From Simmondsia chinensis (Eukaryota; Streptophyta; Magnoliopsida; Caryophyllales; Simmondsiaceae): a DNA stretch of 64,000 bases. Shown here one piece after another: positions 1-11,624 of this stretch. Within the stretch, counting starts at the first letter, position 1; the number at the start of each line of letters is the position of its first letter. Where the stretch lies: contig JAGTTD010000006.1 in assembly GCA_018398585.1 (NCBI GenBank), positions 6,398,501-6,462,500 on the forward strand, read 5' to 3'. Made by a program: the position numbers and the translations under genes. Under the pieces are notes generated by a model that saw only the letters and a program-made list of their open reading frames with translations, searched no databases and was not told the origin of the DNA.

Positions 1-400
1 AGACAAATTATGGGTAAAATTTAAAGAAAATCTTGGGATGAAGTGAGAGAAAGTAAAGAGAAAATATGAACTTCCCATACGATTATATAGGTTGTGAAAG
101 AGAAATGGGGAGATAAATTATGGGTAAAATTTTGAAATAAATATGTAGAGAGATGATTTATAAATATAAGCACATGTGAAAATCATTCATCAAATAAGTC
201 TTATTACACATTGAACATAAGAAATATACTATATTTATCTTGTCAATTCTTCTTTAAATGTCTAATTTTTGAAATAAGAGAAGAGAGAAAAAGAATGAGA
301 AAGAAGAATTGGAGATGAGGTAAGAGAAAATAAAGAGGGAATATGAACTTTCCATATTATCGTGGAGGTTCTGGGAGGGAAATGGGTAGTTATTTTATGC
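1..400. other. AT-rich intergenic DNA with an internal duplicated segment
   Basis: No gene is visible. A segment at about 32-112 (GAAGTGAGAGAAAGTAAAGA, then an AATATGAAC...TTCC block) is repeated in diverged form at about 310-390, and the phrase ATAAATTATGGGTAAAAT occurs at about 5 and 113. This looks like the remnant of an old duplicated repeat. The family is not recognised. Confidence 0.4.
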
Positions 401-410
401 ATATATAATA

Positions 411-798
411 GGAATATTTACATTTTACTACCCTGACTTTTTTGATAATTATAAAAAGAACCCTGACATTCTGGAATTATTAAAAAAGACCCTGAGATTT
501 TATCGTATTAGTAAAAAGGACCATCTCCAGCAAATAAGGGAAAATGATTTCCCTTTCAAAACGGGGAAACCATGATTTTTGAGTGGCCCAAAAACCTTCA
601 CGGTAATTATCATACAAATTGAGATCGAATCAAAATAAACCAGATGGCCTAAAAACCTTTCAAAATGACGTCAGATGGCCGAAGATGGTCCTTTTCATTA
701 ATACGATAAAACCTTAGGGTCCTTTTTAATAATTCAAAAAAGTCAGGGTCTTTTTTATAATTACCAAAAAGGTCAGGGTAGTAAAATGTAAATAACCC
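411..798. mobile_element. MITE of Mutator type with 9-bp target duplication
   Basis: A non-coding element of about 388 bp with long terminal inverted repeats. The left end reads GGAATATTTACATTTTAC and the right end, reverse complemented, GGGTTATTTACATTTTAC; inverted similarity continues inward for about 110 bp on each side through a GACCCTGA/TCAGGGTC-type block. The element is flanked by perfect 9-bp copies of TATATAATA at 402-410 and 799-807. A 9-bp duplication with long inverted repeats is the signature of Mutator-like elements. It has no coding capacity and must have been mobilised in trans. Confidence 0.85.
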
Positions 799-1044
799 TA
801 TATAATAAATAGTGGGTGGTTAAGATTATAAGTATAATTATATATAATGAGATTATTTAAAAAACCAAAAGTTTTGTTCTCTAACAATCTAGGATCAAGG
901 ATAGGAAGAGATTTGGAGGGGGAGGGCAACTCCTCCTTAATATATTAGACAGACTAATTGGTTGTTTTTTCTGAAAAATATTTCTTTTCAAAAGAATTTT
1001 AAATTGTAATTATTTTTAAGGTTTTATTTTGTTTAATTTTATTT

Positions 1045-1410
1045 ATTATGAAAGTTTGTACAAAAATTATATTTAATTCGGTTAAAAATTGATTTGAGAT
1101 TGAGGGTGTAAGATCAAGATAAAAGGGGAAAGTATTTATTTTATTACATAAATCATATTGAATTCGTTTAAGGTTGATTTGAGATTGAGCGTGTAAGATC
1201 AAGACAAAATGGAAAATATCGATTCTAATATATAAAGTTGTACATAAATTATATTTGATTCATAGCTGATTTCATAGGGAGGGTATGAGATCAAGATAAA
1301 ATGGGAAAAATATCGATTTTACTATACAAATTTGGACATAAATCATATTTGATTCGTTTAAGGTTAATTTTAAGATTGAGGGTTGTAAGTTCAAAATAAA
1401 AAAGATTTCC
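1045..1410. repeat. Degenerate tandem repeat, about 85-98 bp period, four units
   Basis: Four diverged units share an AAATCATATTTGATTCG-like part followed by a GATTGAGGGTGTAAGATCAAGA-like part (anchors near 1091, 1176, 1268 and 1366). Spacing drifts from 85 to 98 bp, so this is an old array. The region is very AT-rich and no function is visible. Confidence 0.6.
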
Positions 1411-1719
1411 CTCTTTTGTGAAGGCCAATCATGTTATTATTATCAAAGCGAAAATCATATTTTATTTGACAGGGGGAAATATTTTATTTAGGCTATTTTT
1501 ACTAACTATTTACAGAAGAAAATAACTATAACAAGCAGAAAAAATATGTTTAATCAAATAGAGACTACAATCATGTTATAGAAGAACCAATCTTTGCTTG
1601 GATATTAATAAAATACAACTGTTTTCTTGGATGAAAAGAGTTCAAAGGCGAAACTATTCATTATAATAAAAAACATAAGCAAACAAAATAGTCAGAAGGA
1701 GAGGGCTAGATTACCGAGT
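1411..1719. other. AT-rich DNA, nothing recognised
   Basis: No open frame, repeat or motif that I can support was found between the tandem repeat and the LINE fragment. Confidence 0.3.
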
Positions 1720-2043
1720 CATGATTACAAAATCTCAAACAATACATCTTAGCCACTTCATGCGCTACTAAGTTTGCCGACCTAAAAAAAAAGAACCTAA
1801 CAAAATCTCAATATCCAAAATAATTGCGACAATACCTAACAAAATCTTAATATCCAAAATAATTGCGACAATCTTATAAGGTGGAATGGCATCTATAGAA
1901 AGCACACGAACCACTTCATGATAGTCAGACTCAAAAATCACAATTTGTAGCCGTTCCTGATGTAGGATAGAAGCGGGTTTCAGAATTGTTAAGTTCGTAA
2001 AACACACGAATGGGTGTTGTTCGAATTTCGCTCGAAAGGACAT
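1720..2043 (-). pseudogene. LINE RNase H-like (RVT_3) domain fragment
   Basis: Minus-strand translation contains IVIFESDYHEVV and, further on, LVAHEVAKMY. These match the 'ViiEsDs..vV' and 'NxvAHxLAK' signatures of the plant-type RNase H (RVT_3) domain at the C-terminus of LINE polyproteins. The stretch between them is broken by a near-perfect tandem duplication of about 40 bp (about 1793-1832 and 1833-1871). Only a scrap of the domain remains, so it is not functional. LINE origin is inferred from domain type; a stand-alone RVT_3 gene is the alternative. Confidence 0.5.
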
Positions 2044-2330
2044 GTTCAGAATCCATTGAAAAAATCCCTAAACTCGGAAAAATAACAAATCCTCGGGTCA
2101 TATTTTATTAATCAAAAGAAGTTTCTATTATAATAGCCTAAGGCCCCTATTTATAGAGATAGAAAATCTAAACAATATCAATTTGAAGAGGAATATAAAA
2201 AGTAAACTATAAAGAAATCTAACTGAAAGAAATTCCTATAAGAATAGGAGACCTTGTACAAATATAAAACTAACCTAACTCAATAAATCTAAAGGATAAA
2301 CTAATATCTACATAATTTAAAAGTATAAAT
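2044..2330. other. AT-rich sequence, possible old LTR debris
   Basis: On the minus strand a TATA-like CTATAAATAGG lies near 2150 and is followed by leader-like sequence. This resembles an LTR promoter but has no partner here. No gene is visible. Confidence 0.25.
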
Positions 2331-3128
2331 TGTTGGAAATGTAACAAAGATTAGCCAAATTGAATATTGAAGTTTTAAGCTAAAACCCACATCCCACATG
2401 GATAATTTAGTGAAGGGAGGGGTAGTTTATAAATGACCTTGTAAGAAGTACTTGAGCTGAGTAGTGGCTGAGAGAATAGTAAGAACCACATGCGCGTACG
2501 TCGCCCGCCCGCCGTGCTCAGGCGCGGGTGTCCTTTTTATTACGAGTATTTTTATTTTATCGGAAATATTTTTCAGTCGGCCATCAATGCGCCTTGTAAA
2601 AACGCACCCGTCTCACCCAAGGAGAACCTTCATTACTGCTTAGGGAAGCACCCCTTCAAAACTGACAACTGGACCTCCTTTATTACTGGTTTTTCCCAAG
2701 GGTCGTAACCCTTCAGAGCTGACCGTTGGGAGGTCATAGCTGCTCCCAACAGCCACCATTATAACTATAAATACCGCCTCTTGTCAGCCATTTTTTGTGC
2801 ATCCAAAATCCAGATGAACTTCTCCTCCTCTTTCTCTAAGTTCTCTCGTGCCTTCTTCTTCTTTAAAACTCTTTCTAAGTCTGGGCAAGTTCACTTAGCA
2901 TCCCACCCGGCTTCTAACGAGTGCACGTTAAAGGTTGGATCGCGTTAATCCTAGAGGACGGCCGCCGGTTGAACTGTATGCACCCTAGCAGCGGCGAAAT
3001 CGTCTTTTAGGACGGTGGCTTATACCACGGCGCGGTTACTCATTTGTAAGATATTTCCTCACTTAATCATTTAGTCGTTTCGTTGCTGTGTTTGATTGGT
3101 TACTGTTTTACTCACTGTTTATTCAACA
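2331..3128 (+). mobile_element. Solo LTR of a Ty1-copia family
   Basis: The block starts TGTTGGAAATG and ends TTCAACA, about 798 bp, with no internal retrotransposon region on either side. Flanking 5-mers are TAAAT (2326-2330) and CAAAT (3129-3133), a target duplication with one mismatch. Inside, at about 2880-3040, is a GC-rich block (CGCGTTAATCCTAGAGGACG and ATCGTCTTTTAGGACGGTGG) that recurs in reverse orientation in the LTRs at 55153-55985 and 60508-61177. One of those is joined to copia polymerase sequence, so this is a solo LTR of the same family. It probably arose by LTR-LTR recombination. Confidence 0.75.
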
Positions 3129-3669
3129 CAAATATATTTAAATTTCTTCTAATCCAACTATTTTCATGAATCTCATATTTTATATTATCCTCGTACGTTC
3201 CTAATAGTGAAAAGGCAAGCGACACGACGACCAAGACTCTCTGCAATACAAGCTGAATTAGGAAAAAAGTGGACCCACACCACCCATTCACCAGAACACC
3301 TTCCTACGCAAGACTAACAGCCAAGCTCCATCAACTCAATTTGCATCAGAGTTAATTTTAGGGAAGCCCACCGGCAGTCTGGACCATCAAACCGGTCCAA
3401 CAGCAGCAACAGGCCGCGTTTGGTGGTCTTCAGCCAAAGATCAGAATTTTGAAGCTTCAAGGCAAGCTCTACCCGCCACCCAACCAGGGTCATCGTTTAT
3501 TTCTTGAAAAACAAACCTGCACTGAGATTTCTATAACCACGAACAAAGAAAGATAATTTTAGCCATTAGCAGAGGATCGTCAAAAAAGACGTTGATGTAA
3601 CGAATTCTCGCCATCCAAGAAAACTTAGAAAGCCTACAAAAGATGATTTAAACCAAACATCAATGGCAA
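3129..3669. other. Intergenic DNA, nothing firm
   Basis: No open frame or repeat boundary is convincing. It could be diverged retroelement sequence continuing from the copia LTR family, or the 5' part of the 5S-related element that follows. Confidence 0.3.
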
Positions 3670-3763
3670 GCTAATGCATTTGATCCCATTAGAACTCCGA
3701 AGTTAGGCGTGCTTGGGCGAGAGTAGTACCAGGATGAGTGACCTCCTGGGAAGTTCTCGTGTT
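3670..3763 (+). pseudogene. 5S rRNA-derived sequence (possible Cassandra-type LTR remnant)
   Basis: About 94 bp match plant 5S rRNA in sense orientation, including AGAACTCCGAAGTTA, GCGTGCTTGGGCGAGAGTAG and GTGACCTCCTGGGAAGT, with scattered substitutions. The first ~20 nt of 5S are absent. Single dispersed 5S copies in plants are typical of Cassandra terminal-repeat retrotransposons, which carry 5S in their LTRs; a lone 5S pseudogene or a SINE head are alternatives. No SINE tail follows it, unlike the copies at 31763 and 37870. I could not fix LTR boundaries. Confidence 0.7.
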
Positions 3764-3991
3764 ACCAACTCTATAGTTAAAAAAAAATTACTGTTTATAC
3801 GTCCATTGGACTCCGTTTTAAAGCGAAAGCCGTTTTAAACGGCGTCTGTCCAACACCCCTCGTCGTACGCCATTTTAAACGGCGTTTGCTGAATATGCTA
3901 TAGTAATCTTTGCCAGTTTGGTAAATATTTTTCTGATTGTGCTATTTTAATAAATATTTTTAAACATTATGCTACTTTGGTAAAAAAAAAT

Positions 3992-4310
3992 GGGAAATCG
4001 TACGGATTGGACCCCCAAGCCCCCCCTTAATGTTTTTTAGACCCCTTTAACCATAAATAGACTCTTTTGGACAAAAATGCCCTCCCACCTCACCCCCCCC
4101 CCATCCGTCCCCTCTCTCTCTCTCTTTCTCTCTCCTCATTTAATGCAAGGCAGGCAAAAGTACACTCTTTTGACCTTTCACTCTCCTTTTCTTCATTTTT
4201 TTTTTTCCTTTTGAATTTTTTTTTGTCCAAAAAAAAATATAATTTCCAAATTTGCCCTTTCTTCTTCTTCCCTCCCAGACCTTGTTTAGGCGTGCTAGAA
4301 GTAATTAATA
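3992..4310 (+). repeat. Left terminal inverted repeat of the giant MULE, unique part
   Basis: This unique terminal segment matches 21320-21629 in inverse orientation almost base for base, including its poly-C, CT-repeat and T-rich tracts. The palindromic array begins directly inside it. Confidence 0.85.
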
Positions 4311-6780
4311 AAATCATACACTGGGTATGATTCCTTTTAATGGTGTAAAATGAGCTTATTCAGGTGTATCAGAAGAAATTAGTGGTAAAAGACTTATCAT
4401 ACACAATGTATGATAGGTTATAATGGCATAAAATTAACTTTTGCTTTTTGTTTCAAGTAATTAGACGTACAGTTGGATGAAATCGAATCATACACTGGGT
4501 ATGATGCGTTTTAATGGTGTAAAATGAACTTATTCAGGTGTATTCCAAGCAATTAGTGGTAAATGACTTGTCATACACAATGTATGATAGGTTATAATGG
4601 CATAAAATCAACTTTTACTGTTTTTTTCAAGTAATTACTGTTACAGTGGGCTGAAATCGAATCATACAATGGGTATGATGAGTTAAAATGGTGTAAAATA
4701 AACTTATTTAGGTGTAGTTCAAGCAATTAGTGGTAAATGCCTTGTCATACACAATGTATGATAGGTTATAATGGCAAAAAATTAACTTTTGCTTTTTTTT
4801 CAAGTAATTACTGTTACAGTGGGCTGAAATCTAATCATACAATGGGTATGATACTCTGAAATGGTCTAAAATGAACCTTTTCAGGTTTTATTAAAACAAT
4901 TAGTGGTAAATGACTTATCATACACAATATATGATAGGTTATAATCGCATGAAATCAACTGTTGCTGTTTTTTTTCAAGTAATTAGACGTACAGTGGGAT
5001 GAAATCGAATCATACACTAGGTATGATGCGTTTTAATGGTGTAAAATAAACTTATTCAGGTGTATTACAAGAAATTAGTGGTAAATGACTTGTCATACAC
5101 AATGTATGATAGGTTATAATGGCATAAAATCAACTTTTGCTATTTTTTTCAACTAATTACTGTTACAGTGGGATGAAATCGAATCATACAATGGGTATGA
5201 TACATTTTAATGGTGTAAAATTAACTTATTCAGGTTCTTTTCAAGCAATTAGTTGTAAATGACTTATCATACATAATGTAGGATAGGTTATAATGTCAAA
5301 AAATCAACTTTTACTGGTTTTTACTTCTAATTACTGTTACAGAGGGCTGAATCGAATCATACAATGGGTATGATGTGTTTTAATGGTGTAAAATGAACTT
5401 ATTCAGGTTTATTTCAAGCAATTAGTTGTAAATCACTTATCATACACAAATTATTATAGGTGTTAATGGCATAAAATTAACTTTTGCTGTTTTTTTCAAG
5501 TAATTAGGGGTAAGTGGTCTGAAATCGTATCATACACTGGGTATGATTCGTTTTAATGGTTTAAAATAAACTTATTCAGGTTTATTATAAGAAATTAGTG
5601 GTAAATGACTTGTCATACACAATGTATGATAGGTTATAATGGCATAAAATCAACTTTTACTGGTTTTTTTCAACTAATTACTGTTACAGTGGGATGAAAT
5701 CGAATCATACAATGGGTATGATACATTTTAATGTTGTAAAATGAACTTACTCAGGTGTTTTTCAAGCAATTAGTTGTAAATGACTTATCATACACAATGT
5801 ATGATAGGTTATAATGTCAACAAATCAACTTTTACTGGTTTTTACTTCTAATTACTGTTACAGAGGGCTGAATCGAATCATACAATGGGTATGATGTGTT
5901 TTAATGGTGTAAAATGAATTTATTCAGGTTTATTTCAAGCAATTAGTTGTAAATCACTTATCATACACAAATTATTATAGGTGTTAATGGCATAAAATTA
6001 ACTTTTGCTTTTTTTTCAAGTAATTAGGGGTAAGTGGTCTGAAATCGAATCATACACTGGGTATGATTCGTTTTAATGGTTTAAAATGAGCTTATTCAGG
6101 TGTATTACAAGAAATTAGTGGTAAATGACTTGTAATACACAACGTATGATAGGTTTAATGGCATAAAATCAACTTTTACTGGTTTTTTCAACTATTTACT
6201 GTTACAGTGGGATGAAATCGAATCATGCACTGGGTATGATGCGTTTTAATGGTGTAAAATGAACTTATTCAGGTTTGTTTCAAGGAATTAGTTGTAAATG
6301 ACTTCTCATACACAATGTATGATACGTTATAATGGCAAAAAATCAACTTTTGCTATTTTTTCAAGTAATTAGGGGTAAGTGGTCTGAAATTGAATCATAC
6401 ACTGGGTATGATTCGTTTTAATGGTTTGAAATGAGCTTATTCAGGTTTAGTTCTAAACAATTAGTGGTAAATGACGTATCATACCCAATGTATGATAGGT
6501 CGTAATGGCATAAAATCAACTTTTGCTGTTTTTTTTCAAGTAATTAGGGGTACAGTGGTCTGGAATCGAATCATAAACTGGGTATGATGCTTTATAGTGG
6601 TGTAAAGTGACCTTATTCAGGTATATTAGAAGTAATTAGCGGTAAAGAGCTTGTCATACACAATATATGATAGGTTTTATTGGCATAAAATCAACTTTTG
6701 CTGTTTTTTTTCAAGTTATTAGGGGTACAGGGGTCTGAAATCGAATCTATATACGTGTAGTTCAAGTTTTATTGGTGTAT
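4311..6780 (+). repeat. Palindromic subterminal array 1 (about 172-bp units)
   Basis: About 15 units. Each has two half-units: one with TCATACACTGGGTATGAT then TTTTAATGGTGTAAAATGA, and one with TCATACACAATGTATGATAG then TTATAATGGCATAAAATCAA. The motif is an imperfect palindrome at every half-unit, and unit length is about 170-176 bp. The array mirrors array 6 at the other end and lies inside the element, so it forms part of a multi-kilobase inverted repeat. In MULEs, subterminal repeats are candidate transposase-binding sites; that role is inferred here. Confidence 0.85.
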
Positions 6781-6890
6781 GATGCACTTCATACACGGTA
6801 TATGATGGGTTATATTTGTGTAAAATCAACGTGTATTTGTGTATTTTAGTAATGTGTATTTAGAAAAAAAATATACATTTTGAGTATAGT

Positions 6891-7330
6891 AATCCGTATG
6901 ATTTTCCTTCAAAAAGGCCCTCCCATTCACACCCCCCCCCCCCCCCAACCCGTCCCCTTTCTCTCTCCTCATTTAATGCGCAGCCGATTACTGTACTTTA
7001 GCCTCTCTCCACTCCATTTTCTCTCTCTTCATTTAATGCAAAAGTACATATTTTTACTTTATGTCATGTAACTTGCTTCTCACTCTATTCCTCCCTTCTT
7101 CTCATTTCCCGCCTATTTACTCACCTCTTATTCATGGTATTTGTTACTTTTCTCTTAATCTGAATTCCCCAAGTCCATTTTTCTCTCATTTTTCTCTCAA
7201 TCTGCTACATTGGGCCCTCGGAAGAAGAAGAAGAAGAAGCCATTTTAAGATCGTGTTTGAAGCTTCGTGGCATTGCTGTAGGTTCAACGTTGAGTCCTTA
7301 CACACATTTCACGGTTTTCAGATTAGATAC
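6891..7330 (+). repeat. Internal copy of the element's terminal module, left
   Basis: At 6891-6907 the sequence AATCCGTATGATTTTCC is the reverse complement of the outer terminus with two differences. It is followed by AAAAAGGCCCTCCCATTCAC, a poly-C tract, CCGTCCCCTTTCTCTCTCC and CTCATTTAATGC, which repeat the layout of the outer terminus. The same module occurs inverted at 17870-18208. Its far side (about 7000-7330) is pyrimidine-rich and probably is the transposase gene's promoter and leader. Confidence 0.65.
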
Positions 7331-7399
7331 TGAAGGTAACATGACCATTTGCTGACATTGTCGTTAACGTATCCTTGTCCTATGAGGTCGGTGTGTTAC

Positions 7400-8880
7400 A
7401 AGTCGTTTATGGTTTATGATTGGTTTAAATGATGTATTATAACTTTCTTTTGGTGTGTTTGAACTCATTAGTGGTGTATGATTAGTCATATATCGTGTAT
7501 GATAGGTTTTAATGGTGTGAAATTAACTTGTTTAGGTGTGCTTCATGTAAATAGTGCTGTATGATCTATCATACACCGTGTATGATAGGTTTGAATGGTG
7601 TGAAATCAATTTGTGTTTGTGTATGTTAAGTAATTAATGGTGTATAATCAGTCATACACTGTGTAGGATTGGGTTTAATGGTGTATAACCAACTTGTGTT
7701 TGTGTGTATTAAGTAATTAGTGGTGTATAATCAATCATACACTGTGTATGATTGGTTTTAATGGTGTATAACCAACCTGTGTATGTGTATGTTAAGTAAT
7801 TAATGGTGTATAATCAGTCATACACTGTGTAGGATTGGGTTTAATGGTGTATAACCAACCTGTGTATGTGTATGTTAAGTAATTAATGGTGTATAATCAG
7901 TCATACACTGTGTAGGATTGGGTTTAATGGTGTATAACCAACTTGTGCAGACGTTTTTTAAGTAATTAGTGGTTTATGAGCAACCATACACTGTGTATGA
8001 TTGGGTTTAATGGCGTATAACCAACCTGTGTATGTGTATGTTAAGTAATTAATGGTGTATAATCAGTCATACACTGTAGGATTGGGTTTAATCGCGTATA
8101 ACCAACCTGTGTATGTGTATGTTAAGTGTATAATCAGTCATACACTGTGTAGGATTGGGTTTAATGGTGTATAACCAACTTGTGCAGACGTTTTTTAAGT
8201 AATTAGTGGTTTATGAGCAACCATACACTGTGTATGTTTGGGTTTAATGGCGTATAACCAACCTGTGTATGTGTATGTTAAGTGTATAATCAGTCATACA
8301 CTGTGTATGATTGGGTTTAATGGCCAATAACCAACCTGTGTATGTGTATGTTAAGTAATTAATGGTGTATAATCAGTCATACACTGTGTAGGATTGGGTT
8401 TAATGGTGTATAACCAACCTGTGTATGTGTATGTTAAGTAATTAATGGTGTATAATCAGTCATACACTGTGTAGGATTGGGTTTAATGGTATATAACCAA
8501 CCTGTGTTTGTGTATATTAAGTAATTAATGGTGAATAATCCATCATACACTGTGTATGAGAGCTTCAAAGGGTGTATGATGAACTTATTTTGGTGTCTTT
8601 CAAGTACAGAATGGTGTATGGCTTACCATACACCGTGTATGATAGGTTTGATTGGTCTAGGATGAACCTGTTTTGGTGTCTTTCGTGTATAGAATGTGGT
8701 ATCCTTAACCGTAGACCGTGTATGATTGCTTTAAAAGGTGTGTGATGAACTTATTTATGACTGTAACGCAAATCATACACCATGTATTCTTTCTTAAAGT
8801 AGTGTAATTTGTGTATTATGGTTTTAAACCAATCATACACCGTTTTTAGTGGTTTCGATGCTGTACTTTCATTCCACCCT
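7400..8880 (+). repeat. Palindromic array 2, upstream of the transposase
   Basis: About 15 units of roughly 60-100 bp, each with TCATACACTGTGTAGGATTG or the full palindrome TCATACACTGTGTATGATTG, followed by GGTTTAATGGTGTATAACCAA and GTGTATGTTAAGTAATTAAT. Several units are nearly identical, showing recent local expansion. The array occupies the 5' leader or leader-intron region of the transposase, because a splice acceptor (TTGTCCACAG) sits directly before its ATG. Confidence 0.8.
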
Positions 8881-8935
8881 AGTGTGTTTCATGTCAATTT
8901 TGCTTTGATATCATGTTTTTTTCTTGTCCACAGTA

Positions 8936-11624
8936 ATGGGTGATGCTGCTATTGCATGCGTTATGTACGGTGGCTACTTTAAGGGGAGGGCAAAGTACGC
9001 TGGTGAAAAATTGGCTTATATTTTTGTGGATGAGAAAACTGACTTCGCTGGTTTGAAAAGGACTGTGGCGGAGGTGATTGGTGCTCAGTTGGATGCGGGT
9101 TCAAAGATGCATTTTCAATCTTTTACCGCTGTTCCGGCCGTGCCCTTGTACGATGTCGTTGACGATAGGTCCGTTATGTTTTGGAAGGCACTAGCCAAAG
9201 AAGATAGGGCGAAGCATCCTTTGATCGTAACTGTAGAGTCATCCGGTGACAGGAATCCTAGCTTCAATTGGCAACGAACTCCCTTTCAAATAATTCCCGA
9301 TGGTGACGAGAATAGTGGCCGTTCGCACCCTGAGGTTCCCCAGACTTCTGGTGGATGTATGGATGCGGGGATGGAAGAAGCAGCCCGTGCAGATGCATCT
9401 GATGTAGAATTGAACATGCCTACTGTGACGGTTGAGGCAACAGCAACAGGTGGAGATTGGGAAAATTCCAATCAAAGTGCATAGGATAATTTGGACAATA
9501 TCAATTTATCCCAGGTGCAACCGACTGTACCTGATGCCTCACCTCCAGAGGGGCACACTTATAAGCATCGTAATATTTCCCGTAAAGACCCTCTGATTGT
9601 CGAACCTGAATTGGAACGGAATGCGGAACCCAGCGGTCAACCGAATGTCCACCCTGACATCCAAGCTGCTGGTGATCCTCGTTCTGATGATGAGGCTGGC
9701 TCCGGTGATGAGAGGAGCCGGATCAACGAGGTATATGCGCTGGGCCGAATGGTTGAGGATATTGAATTCGATCAAATATTTACGACGAAGAGGGACTTGT
9801 TGACTAACCTGGCAGTGATTGCGCTTAGGGAAAATTTTGAATTCAGGAGCTACAAGTCGAACAAATCCTTAACGGTTGTCCGCTGCGCACAAGAGGGCTG
9901 CACATGGAGGGTTCGGGCTACGTGTGTAGCAGATGGTGGCTGCTGGATGGTTACAAAAGTAGAAAAGAACCACAACCACCCTAGCGATCTCACCACTGTT
10001 AGACACAGGCAGGCAACCAGTTGGGTCGTCGGGGAGTGCGTCCGCAAGAAACTTGTGAACCTCGGGAGAGTGTTCAAGCCACGGGATGTCATAGATGACA
10101 TCCGAAGTTGCTACAGTGTCGATATCAGCTACAGTGTTGCTTGGAGGGCGAGAGAGTTTGCATACGACAATGTTAGATTGGGTACGGCCGAAGAGTCCTA
10201 TGCATTCTTGCCTGCCTATCTGCAAGTCCTCAAACAGACTGACCCCGGTGCCACATTTTATTTACAGACTGATGATGAAAGTAGGTTTCAGTACCTCTTC
10301 ATTGCGTTTGGTGCTTCACTTAATGGGTACCCGGTTTTGCCGGCCGGTTGTGAGCATTGACGCAACACATCTGAAGGGAAAGTACCGGGGTGTTTTGTTC
10401 ATGGCCGTTTGCCACGATGCCAACCAGCAAATTTTCCTGATTGCTATCGGCATCGGTGATTCAGAGAATGATGCATCGTGGCATTGGTTCCTTAGTAGGT
10501 TGAAGGAAGTAACTGGGGAGCCTGCTGGCCATGTCATTGTATCCGATAGACACCGAAGCATCCAACGCGCGGTGGAAGAACTTTTCCCTGTCACATTTCA
10601 CGGGCTCTGCATGTACCACTTGCTGAACAACTTGAAGGCCAAAGTCAAGAGCAACAGGAAGCATTTGGATCAGTACTACTACAACGCAGCCAAAGCATAC
10701 AACATTCAAGAATTCCATAGTTTGTTTTTCAGTTTATGTTGTGCTGTACCCGGGGCTAAAGATTACTTGGAAGATGTGGGACTGGACAAGTGGACTCGTT
10801 CCCACTCCCCTTGTCGTCGGTACAACATAATGACGACAAATATTTCGGAATCCATGAACGCTGTATTGGTCAAGGTACGTGGCTATCCAATTACAGCCCT
10901 TGTTGATGAGTGTAGGCTACTGTTGCAGAGGTGGTTTCACGAAAGAAGAGCCAAGGCTGAAGCTTGCATCAGTACAATGTCCCCCGACGTCGAAAAAAAA
11001 TTACAAGACAGATTCAAGTTAGCAAGAACGATGACGGTAAGCTCCGTACATATTGTCTTATTTTCTCATATTTTTGTATTTTGCATGCACCTTGGTTGTT
11101 TGACGCGTTTGTCTATTATTGTGGTAATGCAGATATTGCGAGCTGATGATCATACGTTCGACGTCATCGATGGGGAGAAAAACTTTGTAATAGATATGTC
11201 GCTCTGGACATGTACCTGCCGCAGGTTTCAGCTTGAGCAGCTTCCATGTGAGCATGCGTTAGCAGTGGTACAGCACAGTCCTTATGCTCTGTACAACTTG
11301 TGCTCGCCGTACTACAGTAGAGAATATTGGTACGAGTCGTATAGAGGTGTCGTCTACCCGATGCCACACATAAGTGACTGGCGTATCCCTCGTGATGTAG
11401 CTGACATGAATCTTCTTCCACCCGACGTTAGAACCTCTTCTGGGAGGAGGCGGAAGAGGAGGATTCCGTCTGTCGGTGAGGAGCGTGTTCATCAAAGGTG
11501 CAGTCGGTGCAAGGAACACGGGCATAACCGATCCACGTGCAAGAATCCAATTGCTCTGCATCCTAATGGCGAATGCACCTCATCCAACTCCGGCCGTCCA
11601 TCTCAAGTCCCTCCTCCAAATTAA
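8936..11624 (+). pseudogene. mudrA-like: MuDR-type MULE transposase, damaged
   Basis: The transposase would bind the element's ends and cut and join DNA in the nucleus. The ATG at 8936 follows a CAG acceptor. Reading on: an N-terminal MULE domain (GGYFKGRAKYAGEK), the Mutator DNA-binding domain (KNHNHP, about 9760-10040), the MULE catalytic domain with first Asp in VVSIDATHLKGKY, second Asp in VIVSDRHRSI and the Glu in NISESMNAV, a SWIM zinc finger (CTCRRFQ...PCEHALAV), and a CCHC knuckle (CSRCKEHGHNRSTC). A 96-bp in-phase intron with GTAAGC and TGCAG ends is likely at 11037-11132. Two lesions are visible: a TAG at 9482-9484 and a frameshift near 10325-10335, just before the first catalytic Asp. 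The 5' array could hold further exons. As sequenced it cannot give a full protein. Confidence 0.85.

Noticed and set aside
3780..3960. GTTTTAAACGGCG-type words before the MULE as a regulatory hairpin
   Set aside because: The repeats look like ordinary retroelement debris and have no gene context.
4067..4330. Open frames in both directions across the left MULE terminus
   Set aside because: Produced by CT-rich and homopolymer sequence of the terminal repeat; no protein family resemblance.
10095..10330. Start of the second transposase frame at 10095 as a separate gene
   Set aside because: The first part of that frame is antisense-like noise overlapping the real frame; homology switches frames near 10330, showing a frameshift in one gene.
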